Below, piece after piece: positions 49,928 through 60,398 of a DNA stretch of 64,000 nucleotides (its first letter is position 1; every line of letters begins with the position of its first letter). The notes under the pieces were generated by a model. It was not told the origin of the DNA, searched no databases, and saw only the letters and a list, made by a program, of their open reading frames with translations. A program made the position numbers and the translations under genes. The DNA is taken from NCBI GenBank assembly GCA_010645155.1, contig JAAGOF010000131.1:117854-181853 (forward strand). Direction: 5' to 3'. The DNA comes from Tigriopus japonicus (taxonomy: Eukaryota > Arthropoda > Copepoda > Harpacticoida > Harpacticidae).

Positions 49928-52626
49928 ATGTGGTTTCTTATCATAGGAGGTTTGAATATCGTGTTCCGTTTGTCAAGCTCTTCTCCCAGTTTTATACATT
50001 TTTGTCCACTTCAGTTTCGTTTTAATCTATTTTCGAAACCTCATTCAAATTTGACCTATATATCCGACATATTTAGACCGAATAGTTTCTTAAATTAAAT
50101 AACTTAAATTTTCAAACTTTGAAAGAAGAATCAAGTTTCAAGATCCAAAAAAATCTTAAGCCAAATAAATTAGGCGAAATTTTAAGTTTTCGGTTAAATT
50201 TTGGAATAGAGGGCTTGTTCATTCAAAATCATTGAAAAATACTCAAATAAGCCTTGCAACGTCTATAATTGCTTTACTTGTCTACAAACACCTAGTCGTT
50301 CGATTTTTTTCCATCTTGATGAGGGCTTCCCTGGATTACCAGATTAGCCGATTAAGACATTTAATTAAAAAATCCTTTTTCCCGTTTTATCGTGTTTTTC
50401 CTTACCAATTTAAAAAAATATCTCCCAAAACAGCTTGAAATTGAAGATTTCAAAAATCTATGGATCAGGCATAGGTGCATTCTTGAACAAGAAACTTTAA
50501 AAAAATAATAATTTTGGAATAGTTATGTTGTAAAATGGCGGGATTTTAGATGACTAGAGATTAGAAATGTGCAAAATAAAAGTAAACAGAAGTTTCCCCA
50601 AGTCAACTAGAGATTAGTTTTAAATGTTTAATTCAGTGATGGACCGAAAGGGCTCTTAACCGAAACCGAAAGTTTCGGCCGAAAGAGGGCTGAACCGAAA
50701 CTGAAAGCAGCTTGGGCAATTGAAAATTCAAAAAATCCGAAAATTTTTGTTTCAGAGGTTTTTGGACCAAAAAAAAAAATTTCAATTTTGTTGTTAACTC
50801 CATCCTTTAAAGTGCTTGTCTGCTTTCGGTTTCGTTAGGCATAACCGAACTTCTCTTTTTCGACGTTGAAATTTCAATTTTTGGAAACTCTAATCACTAG
50901 TACTTTTCCTCTTTTTCTCATTTCTCTTTTTTGTTGCATATTGGCTCCTATCACACATATCTCAATCATTTTCTTGCCCAGGTTCTGCTGAAAACAAGTA
51001 ACAGCTTATCCATAATCTGAGGACCACATGTATTTGTTCGAGAAAATTGATATTTTTTGACAACTTTAGTTCTTAGCCTTTTTATCTGCAACTAAAATAG
51101 CTGTGCGAAAAAATAACAATCATTCTTGAAATAAAGCAAAAAAGGGGGAAGCTTTGTGGATTATTTCTTTTGCTTGTCCTTTAAAAGAAAGACACCCACC
51201 CATTTCTTTCCTTTTACTCTTAAATTCTATTTGTTACGATAGTTTACTTGGTTGGGAGAATTTTGCTCACATTTTTTTCTGTTTCTGTTTCATTATCCTC
51301 AAATAGGTTTGCTCATTGCAAGTGTTGCCGCAAGCCCTAGTTGGAACTATGATGGTACGTTTCGTGCCAAGCGAGCCTTTCATATACGTTTTGATTGATT
51401 TATCTTTAATTTCTGTTCAAAATTTTGATTCGACGTCTAGATACCGACGATTGGTGCCCGGACTACCCGACATGTTGTCGAAATTCGACGAGACAGTCCC
51501 CAATTAATATTGACGAAAGATCTGCAACAAAAAGAGACATGCCCGCTTTGAACTACCGCCTCGATGGAGACGGGCAAATCATAGGGACAGTTAAAAATAA
51601 TGGGCATACCAGTAAGGCACAGTTTCAAACGTGATATGCTGCAAGTGAGTAGTAATTCCAAAACTTCTCCTTTACAGTCCAATTTGACCTTAAAGCTGAC
51701 GGACCTACACCAATAATTGAAGGTGGACCTCTCGGATCGGACAGGTATGAGTTGATTCAATTTCACTTGCACTGGGGTAACAGTAAGAGGCATGGATCCG
51801 AACATCGATTGAACTGGAAAGCGTGAGTTGAAATTGCAATCACTCAGATCTTGGAAGTTCATTTCAATCAATCAGTCACTCTTCAATAGCTTTCCGGCCG
51901 AATTGCATCTAGTTCATAAAAATACTAAATATAGCGATGCATCAGCCGCGCTAGCCGCACCCGATGGACTGGCAGTCATGGGGTTGTTTATGGATTTTAA
52001 AATGGGTCGTAGTGAATTTCTCAAGTTTGAATTGACTTCAATTTTTACGGATGTGAACAAACAGGTTTGGAAGCCAGGGTTACTGAGTTTGATCGCAGTT
52101 TGATTTTGTTGTGTTAGGTTTTGCTCCATGTTTTGAAATAAAAATGAACCTCAGCGACCCTGTTATAACCTACCTTCTGATCACACATGTATAAAACTTT
52201 TAAGTCTTTGTAGTCTTCAACGATACGTTTGATGATGTTGTTTTCTCTTATCTTGAAGCCCATCGTAGACGTCATAAGAGATCTGAGAACACCTGGCTCT
52301 GAGAAACCTGATTTAATGATTGACCTCGCATCACTGTTTACTGACGTATATGGCCAGCCTCGATATGCAACTTACTTAGGATCCTTGACCACACCAGGAT
52401 GCAACGAAGCTGTCACTTGGATAGTCTTCCTTGACCCCTTCCCCATTGGCCGGAGAGACGTAAGAACCTTTTTAATTTCATTTTTGAAGTTGCTAAGTGT
52501 CAATTCGGCTTTCTTGTTCTTCAGCGGAATGCTCTGGCATCGGTGTTTGATAATGATCGTGTTCTCATGAGAAATAACTTCAGAGGACTACAATGCAATG
52601 ACGAACCCATTTACATCGATCTGTAA
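49928..52626 (+). CDS. secreted alpha-carbonic anhydrase, copy 2
   Basis: Seven coding exons: 49928-49949, 51307-51354, 51441-51611, 51678-51822, 51890-52064, 52259-52459 and 52525-52626, giving 287 residues. The signal peptide [17 protein letters not shown] is assembled from the first two exons. Exon 1 is inferred from phase, the TATA box and the hydrophobic product; its donor GTTTGA is weak. Zinc ligands are His110 and His112 (QFHLHWG) and His135 (AELHLVH). His79 (NNGHT), Glu122 (GSEH) and SLTTP are kept. Cys29 (WCPD) pairs by homology with the Cys in TTPGC. Cys35-Cys36 is the adjacent pair found in all copies. Exon 5 is 9 to 13 codons longer than in the paralogues, which inserts residues before PIVD. 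Intron 1 (1,357 bases) contains a MITE. It is likely an active extracellular enzyme. Confidence 0.9.
50634..50898. mobile_element. 'accgaaag' MITE in CA copy 2 intron 1
   Basis: The segment starts CAGTGATGGACCGAAAGGGC and contains 'ttaaccgaaaccgaaag' and 'gtctgctttcggtttcg'. It ends near 'aatcacta'. It is related to 9851-10189. An 8-bp duplication is not clear. Confidence 0.6.
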
Positions 52627-52630
52627 TAAA
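52625..52630 (+). terminator. polyadenylation signal overlapping CA copy 2 stop
   Basis: AATAAA overlaps the TAA stop codon. A second AATAAA at 52737-52742, 111 bases past the stop, is at a more usual distance and is more likely to be the one used. Confidence 0.35.
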
Positions 52631-52894
52631 AAATTAAGGCCAGCATCAATTTTTCAGACTACCTGACCTCACTGACTTCCATCCCTCAAACAGACCGTTA
52701 AGGGGGTGATTTTTTTTGGAAATGATTGGCAGTTCAAATAAAAGAGTCTCGTAACTAAGACTTCCGTCATGGTACGAAGTCATACTAGTTTTTGCTTGAT
52801 CACCGGGATTTTTGTTTCATGACTAGATGTATTATCGTTATTGAACAAGGTTTATATACGAAAATGGAATTGGACAGGAGCAAGCGTTGATCAC

Positions 52895-54042
52895 CAGGGT
52901 GGGCATTTTTCGACATCGAGAGCATTTTGGACACCCTAGTGTCCAAAAGTGTCCAAAAGTGTCCAAAAGTGTCCAAAAGTGTCCAAAAGTGTCCAAAAGT
53001 GTCCAAAAATACCCAGGAGGTGTCTAAAAATACCCAGAAGGTGTCCAAAAATCCCCAAAAGATGTCCAAAAGTGTCCAAAAGTCCAACAAACGTAAAAGA
53101 AAGTTGTACAAATCGGACGAAAAAACAGTTACACTACATAAGTAATTGAATTCTAAAGAATGCATGGTTGTGTAATTAAACAAAAATAGTTCTATTAATG
53201 GGAACATTACTTGGAGAAATAAACTTTGCCATGATAACTTGTTAATAACTTGTTAAAAAAATAAATGTTTTGTTTATACAATATGGTAAAATGTGTGTAA
53301 CTGTTCAAAATGTTTCAAGATTTACATTTTATTTCCTCATCTGTAAACAAGAGTCCTGTCTTTTTTAATAGTAAAACAACACTGCTTTAATTCTTTGGCA
53401 AAAGCATTATAATACCAACATTGCAATCTGATATCAGTTTGAGTGTGCTTTATTATAGTTAACATTTTTTGGACAGTCAGGTCAAAAGACTTCTTGCCTC
53501 TTGGATGGGAAACACTTGCAACAATGATAAACTTTGGAATATAAATCAAAATACTAAGTAACCTTCTCTTGTCACAAATCAAGACAGAATTAGCTTTAAA
53601 ATGTACTCGCATACTATGTTTAACATGAAGTGTGATGTGAGCGTGTTATTAGTAGTCCCAGTCTCGCATTCGTTTGTTCGTTCATTCCTTCAGTCGATCA
53701 TTCTTTCCCACATTTTGGACGATGCTCGGTGGTCAAATGAAAAGAGTGGAAAGTTCAAATGTCCACTTTGGCCTTCAAGTTATTGGCTCATTTAATGTAT
53801 TAAGTGTAAGTTTCTTACGCTGAATTGACTTATTCTTGCTTAGATTTCGTCAAGTGACGTTTATTTTGGAGAGAAAGTTTGTAGAATGTTATTCTAAAAA
53901 TGTTTTTAACCATTATTTTTCGAATTACTATTTTTGGACACTTTTGGACACTCCTATTTTTGGACAGCCTTATTTTTGGACACTTTTGGACACCTTTTGG
54001 ACAGGGGTGGACAAAATGTCCAAAAATCAAATGCCCACCCTG
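52895..54042. mobile_element. non-autonomous hAT element with subterminal repeats
   Basis: The 1,148-bp element starts CAGGGTGGGCATTT and ends AAATGCCCACCCTG. It is flanked by perfect 8-bp duplications TTGATCAC (52887-52894 and 54043-54050). Eight-bp duplications and CAG ends are hAT features. Near the left end at least seven copies of GTGTCCAAAA occur in tandem (about 52936-53008), with variants to about 53090. Near the right end the inverted TTTTGGACAC recurs (about 53934-54000). No transposase is seen. The perfect duplication suggests a fairly recent insertion, 268 bases past CA copy 2. Confidence 0.88.
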
Positions 54043-54050
54043 TTGATCAC

Positions 54051-56190
54051 AGATGAGAGCATACCGAGGATACAACAGTTTTCTTTTCTTTTTCCTAGTA
54101 CATCAGTGAGCAGAGCGGCCCAAAATGTGTAGGAATCGAAAGCCAACTATGCAATCAACCTAGTTCTGAAGTGTAAAAACAAAAAAGCTTTAATCAAGAA
54201 GATATTTACATCACACATAAATATCTTAAAAGTATTTGAAATTAAAGATATTTCAGGGGAAATCTATATTACTTTCTCAAAGTTTTGAAAAAAAATGATT
54301 TAACTTTGGCACTAAGAAAAATACAGGTTAAAATATGCCCAAAATTCCATTGTTTTTTAATGGTAGGAGTTGGACTTTCCTCATGAAGTTTAAGATTAAA
54401 ACCGTCAAAGTAATTTTTAAAGCCAAGCCGACAAAATATTCATATCAGATGCATGTTTTTTTTTATTTCAGGGTCGCAATTCTTCACAAAAATAGTATTA
54501 GTTAATAAATGTGAAAAGATACTTATGGGAAAATGTTTGATTTTTTTAAATCAAAATCGTTGGCCCTGGCTTCCAAAAGTTTAAGAACCCCTGGTCTACA
54601 GGGTCATTCTTGTTTAGTGTCCCACAACAAACAAAGAATTTCCTGAAACACAATGACGGCACACTAACATTTAAGAAATCCTAATCAAAGGAAGCATCTT
54701 TAGGTATCCTCAAAGTAAGTCTTGGCGAAATTGCTTGACAGATTCGAAAGCTATGATCTTGTGTCCAGAGAGGTCTCTCCCACTCAAATTCCGCTCGCTC
54801 TATATTTTGCAAAAGTCATCCTAACTTTGACGGTACATCGAAAACCCAATAAGTGACTGGATTTTTCAGATGAAAGAGACAAAGTGTTGGGTGAACACCA
54901 CTATTTTTCCTGTTACTTTACCCAAAAAGTCGCTTTGACATCTTGTTTGTTACAAATTACTGCAAAAGTCCAGGGGAGATAGATAATATTGCTGTAAAAG
55001 CTAGTACACTAATGCACTCTATACATTTGAACATGCTTATTTTAACCATGCTTTGTCATATTCAAGCAATATGAATTAATGCACTTAACATCCGACCTCT
55101 CATAGTGTGATTTCAAAAAAGCTGAATCTTCTGCCCTTTGCAAGAAGCAGTGTCACTTTATTAGTTTTTTTATTTGTACAGAGTGACACATTCAATGTCT
55201 TCTTTATCGCAGCGACCTTTTAGGTCAGACTAAACTTAAGCCTGGTCATTTTGACAGTACTTTGGGATCCTCGAGCAATTCGAATTTGTGCAGCTAAAAC
55301 CCGACCTTAGGCTTCCACTTTATTTCACTGACCTTTCATTATTCCTCTACAATACTTTTAGTGCGTTTCCGCTTTGCTTCCACCATACTTCCACATGCCG
55401 TTAACAACTGACCTGGAAAGTCGTCACCATTAAAAAAGGCACGATGTAAAGTGCAACTCTATTTAAACCCCGAAGGAGTGACACCATCCTAAATTTTCTT
55501 TTAAAGGGCGGAAGATTCCGGTTCTTGTGTGATTGCAATTTCAATACTAAATGATAAATAGCGGAATTTTCCATTAATTTGACATTAAATCCGCACAACT
55601 CTTTTAAGAGTTTACAAAAATAAAATTTGTTAGAACATTTGGCTGGGCAAAACTTAGTAGGCAAAGTGTTGGTTATCCGTTGAATATCTGAACATGATTG
55701 GCAGCTCTAAGGTTTGATAGATTTTACGAGGGCGTGGTAAAAGACACAATTGCAATTGCCCTAAAAAAATTGCAAAAAATGACCTTCTTTCATTTTTCCT
55801 GTACGTTGTTCCACATTTTTATGGTACATTAGGCATAAAAAGATGTCTATTAGTGTCAAACTTAAGTTGTCACGAGATTTTAATATTCTAACACCGGTGT
55901 CCAAATTTGTTTCCTAACATGTGGTTTCTTCCTACAGATAAGAGTAAATTCAGGCCAGTTTAAGGCATTTTAAAAATCAAAAATAAATTTCTCTGTAATT
56001 TTCAGTACCATTGTGCCGCAGTTAGCCCTTTTATCCAATTTTGTAAATCTAATGAAAAAGAGGAGTGAAGTTAAAAGTTGAAATGAATACTGCCTCTTCG
56101 CTTTTTCTGTTACCGCGGCGGTTGGCTTCGGTTTCGAGTGGACGAAAATATCAACGAGCTTGACCCTTTCATTCATCCCTTGATATCTGA
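54051..56190. other. intergenic, repeat-poor
   Basis: No gene is supported. At about 54550-54593 a right-hand hAT-like terminus (AAGTTTAAGAACCCCTG) is followed by GTCTACAG, but no matching left end was found. The exons 2-5 expected upstream of the CA pseudogene fragment were looked for, and no zinc-ligand exon was seen. Confidence 0.5.
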
Positions 56191-56193
56191 TAG

Positions 56194-56565
56194 GACATCA
56201 TCGAAATAAAAGCTAGTCTTGAAATGCCTGATTCCGAGGAACCCAATGTCTTTGTTGAACTCCGTGACTTTTATGTCGAGGCAAAAAACGTGGAGTGATA
56301 TACAACTTACTTGGGATCGCTGACTACACCCGAATGTAATGAAGTTGTAACGTCGATCAACTTACTTGATCAAATTTCAATCGGACAGAAAGGTGTAAGA
56401 AGTTCTTACTTAGAACGGGCGTTAAGTCTCTTAATTTTTTTTCAGTTGTGTGCCCTGCGATCCATTCACGAAGAAGACGGTGAATTCATACAAGATAACT
56501 TCAGAAAATTGGTAGAAAAGCTTCACAAAGATGGTACCATTGGTTCTAAACTAATCTCCTTTTGA
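56194..56565 (+). pseudogene. alpha-carbonic anhydrase fragment, exons 6-7 only
   Basis: Two exon-like blocks correspond to the last two CA exons. They are 56194-56394 (201 bases, the same length as in copy 2, ending before GTAAGA) and 56446-56565 (after TTTCAG, stop TGA). [20 protein letters not shown] keeps the Thr-Thr signature, but the usual VTW is VTS. An in-frame TGA at about 56296-56298 stands where copy 2 has CGA (Arg). The five upstream exons with all zinc ligands are absent. Both exons are otherwise free of frameshifts. It is best read as a dead partial duplicate. Confidence 0.85.
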
Positions 56566-56569
56566 TTGG

Positions 56570-57577
56570 CTCAAGGTTTTGTATTGGTCTCGAATTGATC
56601 AACAAAAACAAATAAATCTGCTTTTTAGCTTTAACATCCGTATTTCGCTTTGAAGCTCATTCTACGATTGGCGATTTTAAGTTACCGGTGTTTTAGGGTC
56701 AAAAATATAGAGGAAGACCCTCCAGTCAATATATTTTACCTTGATTTGCCAGAGCCTTCAATTAGGTTGATCATCTTAAATCTATCCCAAAAGCTTATCC
56801 TAGCCGAGTTTGGATGCAAATTTATTCATTTGCTAAAAAGATAACAGAGTGTTACTGAAACAATGCATGTAATTTAATAAAAAACAGTGGTCATTGACAT
56901 ATTGTGGGTTGTACCGGTTGTACTCATATTATAGCGCTCTAGTCTAGAGCACTCTAGTCAAGAACAATACACTTGATCCACCAACGAGTTTGAATTAGTA
57001 ACTCTAAAAAGCCCATTAACGCGAAAGGATATAATATCCCTATATTATTATTAAAAGCTGACACAAAAGCATTCTTCTTACTTCGGAGGGTATTTCTTCA
57101 CAAATATTTGGAGAACAACTCAGGACCACAGATATGTGTACATACGCCGGGCTATGTTGGACAAGTGATTCATTTTGAAGGATAAATCACTGGTTGCTGT
57201 TTCAGAATATTCAGTCACAGCTGACGATTGAGTATGTCCAAACAAGAGTCTTGTGGTACGGTTCAGTTAGTATTTGACATACTGAGTGAATACTCAGTAT
57301 TTACTCAGTATTTTGGTCTCACAAGTAAAATACAAACATAAATGTGTAAGTAAACTTGATTTGCTTTGAGACCGTGGATCCTCATAAGCCGTAACGGCTT
57401 GTTTTCATGAGACTTCGTACCTATAGATATCTGTGTTCAGGACAAGATTATTTTGCAGAGTTAATGCCAACTTCGAAAGACTTTTAGGATGGTCTATTCT
57501 TTTATGATAGTAATTATGAGGCATAAATTGTCTCTCAATGTAAGTAGCGTGAATCCCAAGAATAAAGACATTTAACC
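56570..57577. other. intergenic, no feature seen
   Basis: AT-rich sequence after the CA fragment. A short frame at 56650-56844 follows a TTTTAG but shows no CA similarity. Nothing else was recognised. Confidence 0.45.
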
Positions 57578-57585
57578 GTGTAGAA

Positions 57586-57832
57586 CAGGGGTATGCAACC
57601 GGTGGGTGGCGGCCCACATGTGGGCCCAAAGGTAGTCTTTGGTGGGCCCAGGAGCAATGGGGAAGGCCAAAATTATGAGCCTGCAAGTCATCCACAGTAG
57701 TGTACTCGTGGGCCCAAAGCTCTTTGATCGTTAACTTGTGGGCCCCTGAACCTACCAATATCTGTTTGTGGGCCCATGACAACATGTCAATAAATTTATG
57801 GGCCTTGACCCAAAAGTGGTTGCCGCCCCCTG
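57586..57832. mobile_element. hAT-type MITE, short copy
   Basis: The 247-bp element starts CAGGGGTATGCAACC and ends GGTTGCCGCCCCCTG, with exact 8-bp duplications GTGTAGAA (57578-57585 and 57833-57840). It aligns with 44055-44512 but lacks about 200 interior bases. Confidence 0.88.
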
Positions 57833-58037
57833 GTGTAGAACATAACGCAACGTTCATATCTTCTTTAATACTGTAGATTCCCGAAGATTTCAATCCAGCC
57901 CAATATGAAAGATTTAGATACATTCTAGTTATAAACCGAGTTCAACGGTTTAAAAACTTTTTTTTTACTTATTGACGATGTAACGAATTTTGTGGGGCCT
58001 AAGGATGCATGTTCCAAATGTGATTGAACAATAAGCT

Positions 58038-58108
58038 GTTTGTTTGTTTGTTTGTTTGTTTGTTTGTTTGTTTGTTTGTTTGTTTGTTTGTTTGTTTGTT
58101 TGTTTGTT
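58038..58108. repeat. (TTTG)n microsatellite
   Basis: About 17 uninterrupted copies of the tetranucleotide TTTG. Open frames across it (Thr-Asn-Lys-Gln or Cys-Leu-Phe-Val runs) are artefacts of the repeat. Confidence 0.97.
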
Positions 58109-58289
58109 GAGGAGTCAGAACGCAGCTGCGAAGCTGCGATCTGATAGAGGCTGTCCGCCATTTGGGGATATTGCCGCTCCACTTGGACAAGCTAACAAGC
58201 AAGCATTAATTTTTACCTCACCCTCGGGAATGACCCCAGGTTCGCCCATTTAAGCCGTCAAGGGCCGTGACTTCTGCATGTAACTTAAT

Positions 58290-58545
58290 ACCACAGGTCA
58301 CTAGGACTCGGCAAGCCCGGGATCGAACCGGGGCTTGCCTAGTATTTGGCATTGAAAGACAGTTCAATGCTAAATTTTGACTTCGAAAAGTTGAGTTTGG
58401 AAAGTAGTGTGTTGCATTTGAAAGACGGTTCAAATGCTAAATTTTGACTCCGAAGAGTTAAGTTTGAGGGTGGCAGTCAGCCGGGATCGAACCCCAGCCA
58501 TCTGCACGACAAACCGACGCAGTCAGACTACGCCATGCCTCACCC
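58290..58545 (-). repeat. tRNA-derived SINE with duplicated body
   Basis: On the minus strand a tRNA-like head carries an A box TGGCGTAGTCTGA (58523-58535) and a B box GGTTCGATCCC (58483-58493). The body contains two copies, about 65 bases apart, of a unit with 'gtcaaaatttagcat' and 'gtctttcaa'. It ends with a second perfect B box (58319-58329) framed by the palindromic-looking 'ggcaagcccgg'/'ccggggcttgcc'. Confidence 0.65.
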
Positions 58546-58669
58546 CAAAACAATAAGCTTTTTCAAGTAAATGTAAACATGCTGCCGCTTACAATGGGTT
58601 CATGATGCTCCCCTTTTGCTTGGCTAAGAGTCAGCTGTCGCAAGCCTGAGTTCTGCCCATATCCGGAAT

Positions 58670-58752
58670 AGAGCTGTGCATCGGATCCGAAAGCATGGGA
58701 GGTAAAAAGTATAGAAATTTTAGTACATAGAGCGGCGGCGACAGCTGACCAG
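58670..58752 (+). repeat. short element, 'gagctgtgcatcgg' family
   Basis: GAGCTGTGCATCGGATCCGA begins a block that ends 'ttttagtacatagagcggcg'. The same ends occur inverted at 59049-59375, where the middle is expanded by a 36-bp minisatellite. Confidence 0.55.
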
Positions 58753-58899
58753 TACTGGAGAGGCAAGCGGCAGGACATTCTTTTTCTCTCAGAGATGGGG
58801 TCTTAGAAATTGAAAAGACAAGTCCCGGGAAGTGTTGCCAAGTGAGAACATTGATGCAGCGCCATCATATCATGTAAGGTTAGGTTAAACTTGGGAAAG

Positions 58900-58936
58900 T
58901 TAGGTTAGGTTAGGTCAGGTAAGGTTAGGTTAGGTT
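58900..58936. repeat. interstitial TTAGG telomere-like repeat
   Basis: There are seven contiguous pentamers, five exact TTAGG and two variants (TCAGG, TAAGG). Another TTAGG lies just upstream at about 58880. TTAGG is the ancestral arthropod telomere unit. Confidence 0.75.
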
Positions 58937-59048
58937 CCATTAAGTTCGAGATTAAGTTTGATCCATTGCTTTATCCTGTTATGAAAATGACATATAAAAT
59001 AAATTGTCACATGGCATCACTGGTCTTAAGTTCAGTGTTCAGTTGTTG

Positions 59049-59375
59049 ACGCCGCTCTGTGTACTAAAATTTCGATACTTTATACCGACCATAATCCGAA
59101 AGGTCCTCCAAATCCAATCCGAATTGAATTTACATAATCCGAACGAATCCGAATCCGAAAATTTGATGCTCAATCCCAACGAATCCGAATCCGAAAATTT
59201 GTGGCTCAATCCCAACGAATCCGAATCCGAAAATTTGATGCTCAATACCAACGAATCCGAATCTGAAAATTTGTGGCTCAATCCCAACGAATCCGAATCC
59301 GAAAATTTGCCGCTCAATCCGAACGAATCCGAATTCGAAAAGTCGGATCCGATGCACAGCTCTGATCCGGAAGTG
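59049..59375 (-). repeat. element containing six-copy 36-bp minisatellite
   Basis: Six units start at 59143, 59179, 59215, 59251, 59287 and 59323, each containing 'acgaatccgaatccgaaaat' and a 'gctcaatcccaa' tail with few changes. Flanks are the inverted ends of the element at 58670-58752. Because 36 is divisible by three, long repetitive frames arise on both strands. They are not considered genes. Confidence 0.85.
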
Positions 59376-59574
59376 AGCGCCCATTGGCTTAATAGGTACT
59401 ATTTTTGGACTCGGTGTGATTAGGCAGCTCCAACGTTACCCTAACAATTTCTGTCCCAACAAGTTGAAGGTTTCAACTAACCCCCGCTAAAAACGAATTT
59501 TGAGGGCGTGAAGGGAAAAAATAAAAAATGTTTTTTTTTGCTGTTAGCACGTATAGAAGGTTAACATTGTTGAT

Positions 59575-59735
59575 TGATGAATTAATTTATTTCGAGTTTT
59601 AAAAAATTGATGAATTAATTTATTTCGAGTTTAAAAAAATTGATGAATTAATTTATTTCGAGTTCAAAAAAAATGATGAATTAATTTATTTCGAGTTTAA
59701 AAAAATTGATGAATTAATTTATTTCGAGTTTCTTG
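59575..59735. repeat. five-copy 33-bp tandem repeat
   Basis: 'gatgaattaatttatttcga' recurs at exactly 33-base spacing (the ATTAATTT word at 59581, 59614, 59647, 59680 and 59713), with small changes only in the A-run spacer. Confidence 0.9.
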
Positions 59736-60398
59736 ATCAATATGGCCTTTTAAATCGAACTGAAAATGTACGTATATTCCTAAACTCCTGTTTTTGAAAA
59801 AGAGTTATACATTGTGAAAAACCCTGGAAGTACAAATGTTAACTTAACGTTTTGAGGAATTTAGACTAGCCAAGCTTATGTAAAGTATGTCCAAAATCAT
59901 GCCGAACTTGTGCTTTTAAAAATCCTACTTTTAAAGAAATGACCCCCTCTGAATGGTAGATGGTTTTAATATTATTCAATTTAAAAGTCCGTAACCGGTT
60001 TGTGATGTTTATTTGAAAACCCCCATTGATTCTTGCAAAGTCGTCATATAAAGGTTATCTCGCGATTTAAAGAATGGTAAATCTACCCAAGACTTGGAAA
60101 CGCCGTGAATTCGTCTCGCTACTAATTTTGGATTGTCTTAGTGGGACAAAATAGAGGCACATAAGTTGAAGACCAGGAGAGGATTGAATAAATAATGACC
60201 CTCGAAGCATAACAAGAATAAAATAGAAGGATTTACTTAGGGTTCTCTTTCCTCTTACAAGTTTCCTTCCAAGTATACAGGGTGGCCCAATAGTAGTTGG
60301 ACAAAAAGAAGTGAGCGTGCAAGCCAATTGGGCAGCTATAACAACATAATTTTTTATTACCAACTCCCTTGGATATGTGACAAACGTTTGAGATACTT

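Noticed and set aside
52800..53207. 135-codon minus-strand frame and plus frames with Lys-Ser-Val-Gln repeats
   Set aside because: Arise from the 10-bp subterminal array of the hAT element.
57925..58253. Frames coding Thr-Asn-Lys-Gln or Cys-Leu-Phe-Val runs
   Set aside because: Translation of the (TTTG)n microsatellite.
58900..58936. CRISPR-like or prokaryotic repeat array
   Set aside because: Spliced genes, SINEs and LINEs show eukaryotic DNA; the arrays have no spacer structure.
59004..59423. 139-codon frame with repeated Asn-Glu-Ser-Glu units, and similar minus-strand frames
   Set aside because: Produced by the 36-bp minisatellite, which is open in several frames on both strands; no start context or domain.
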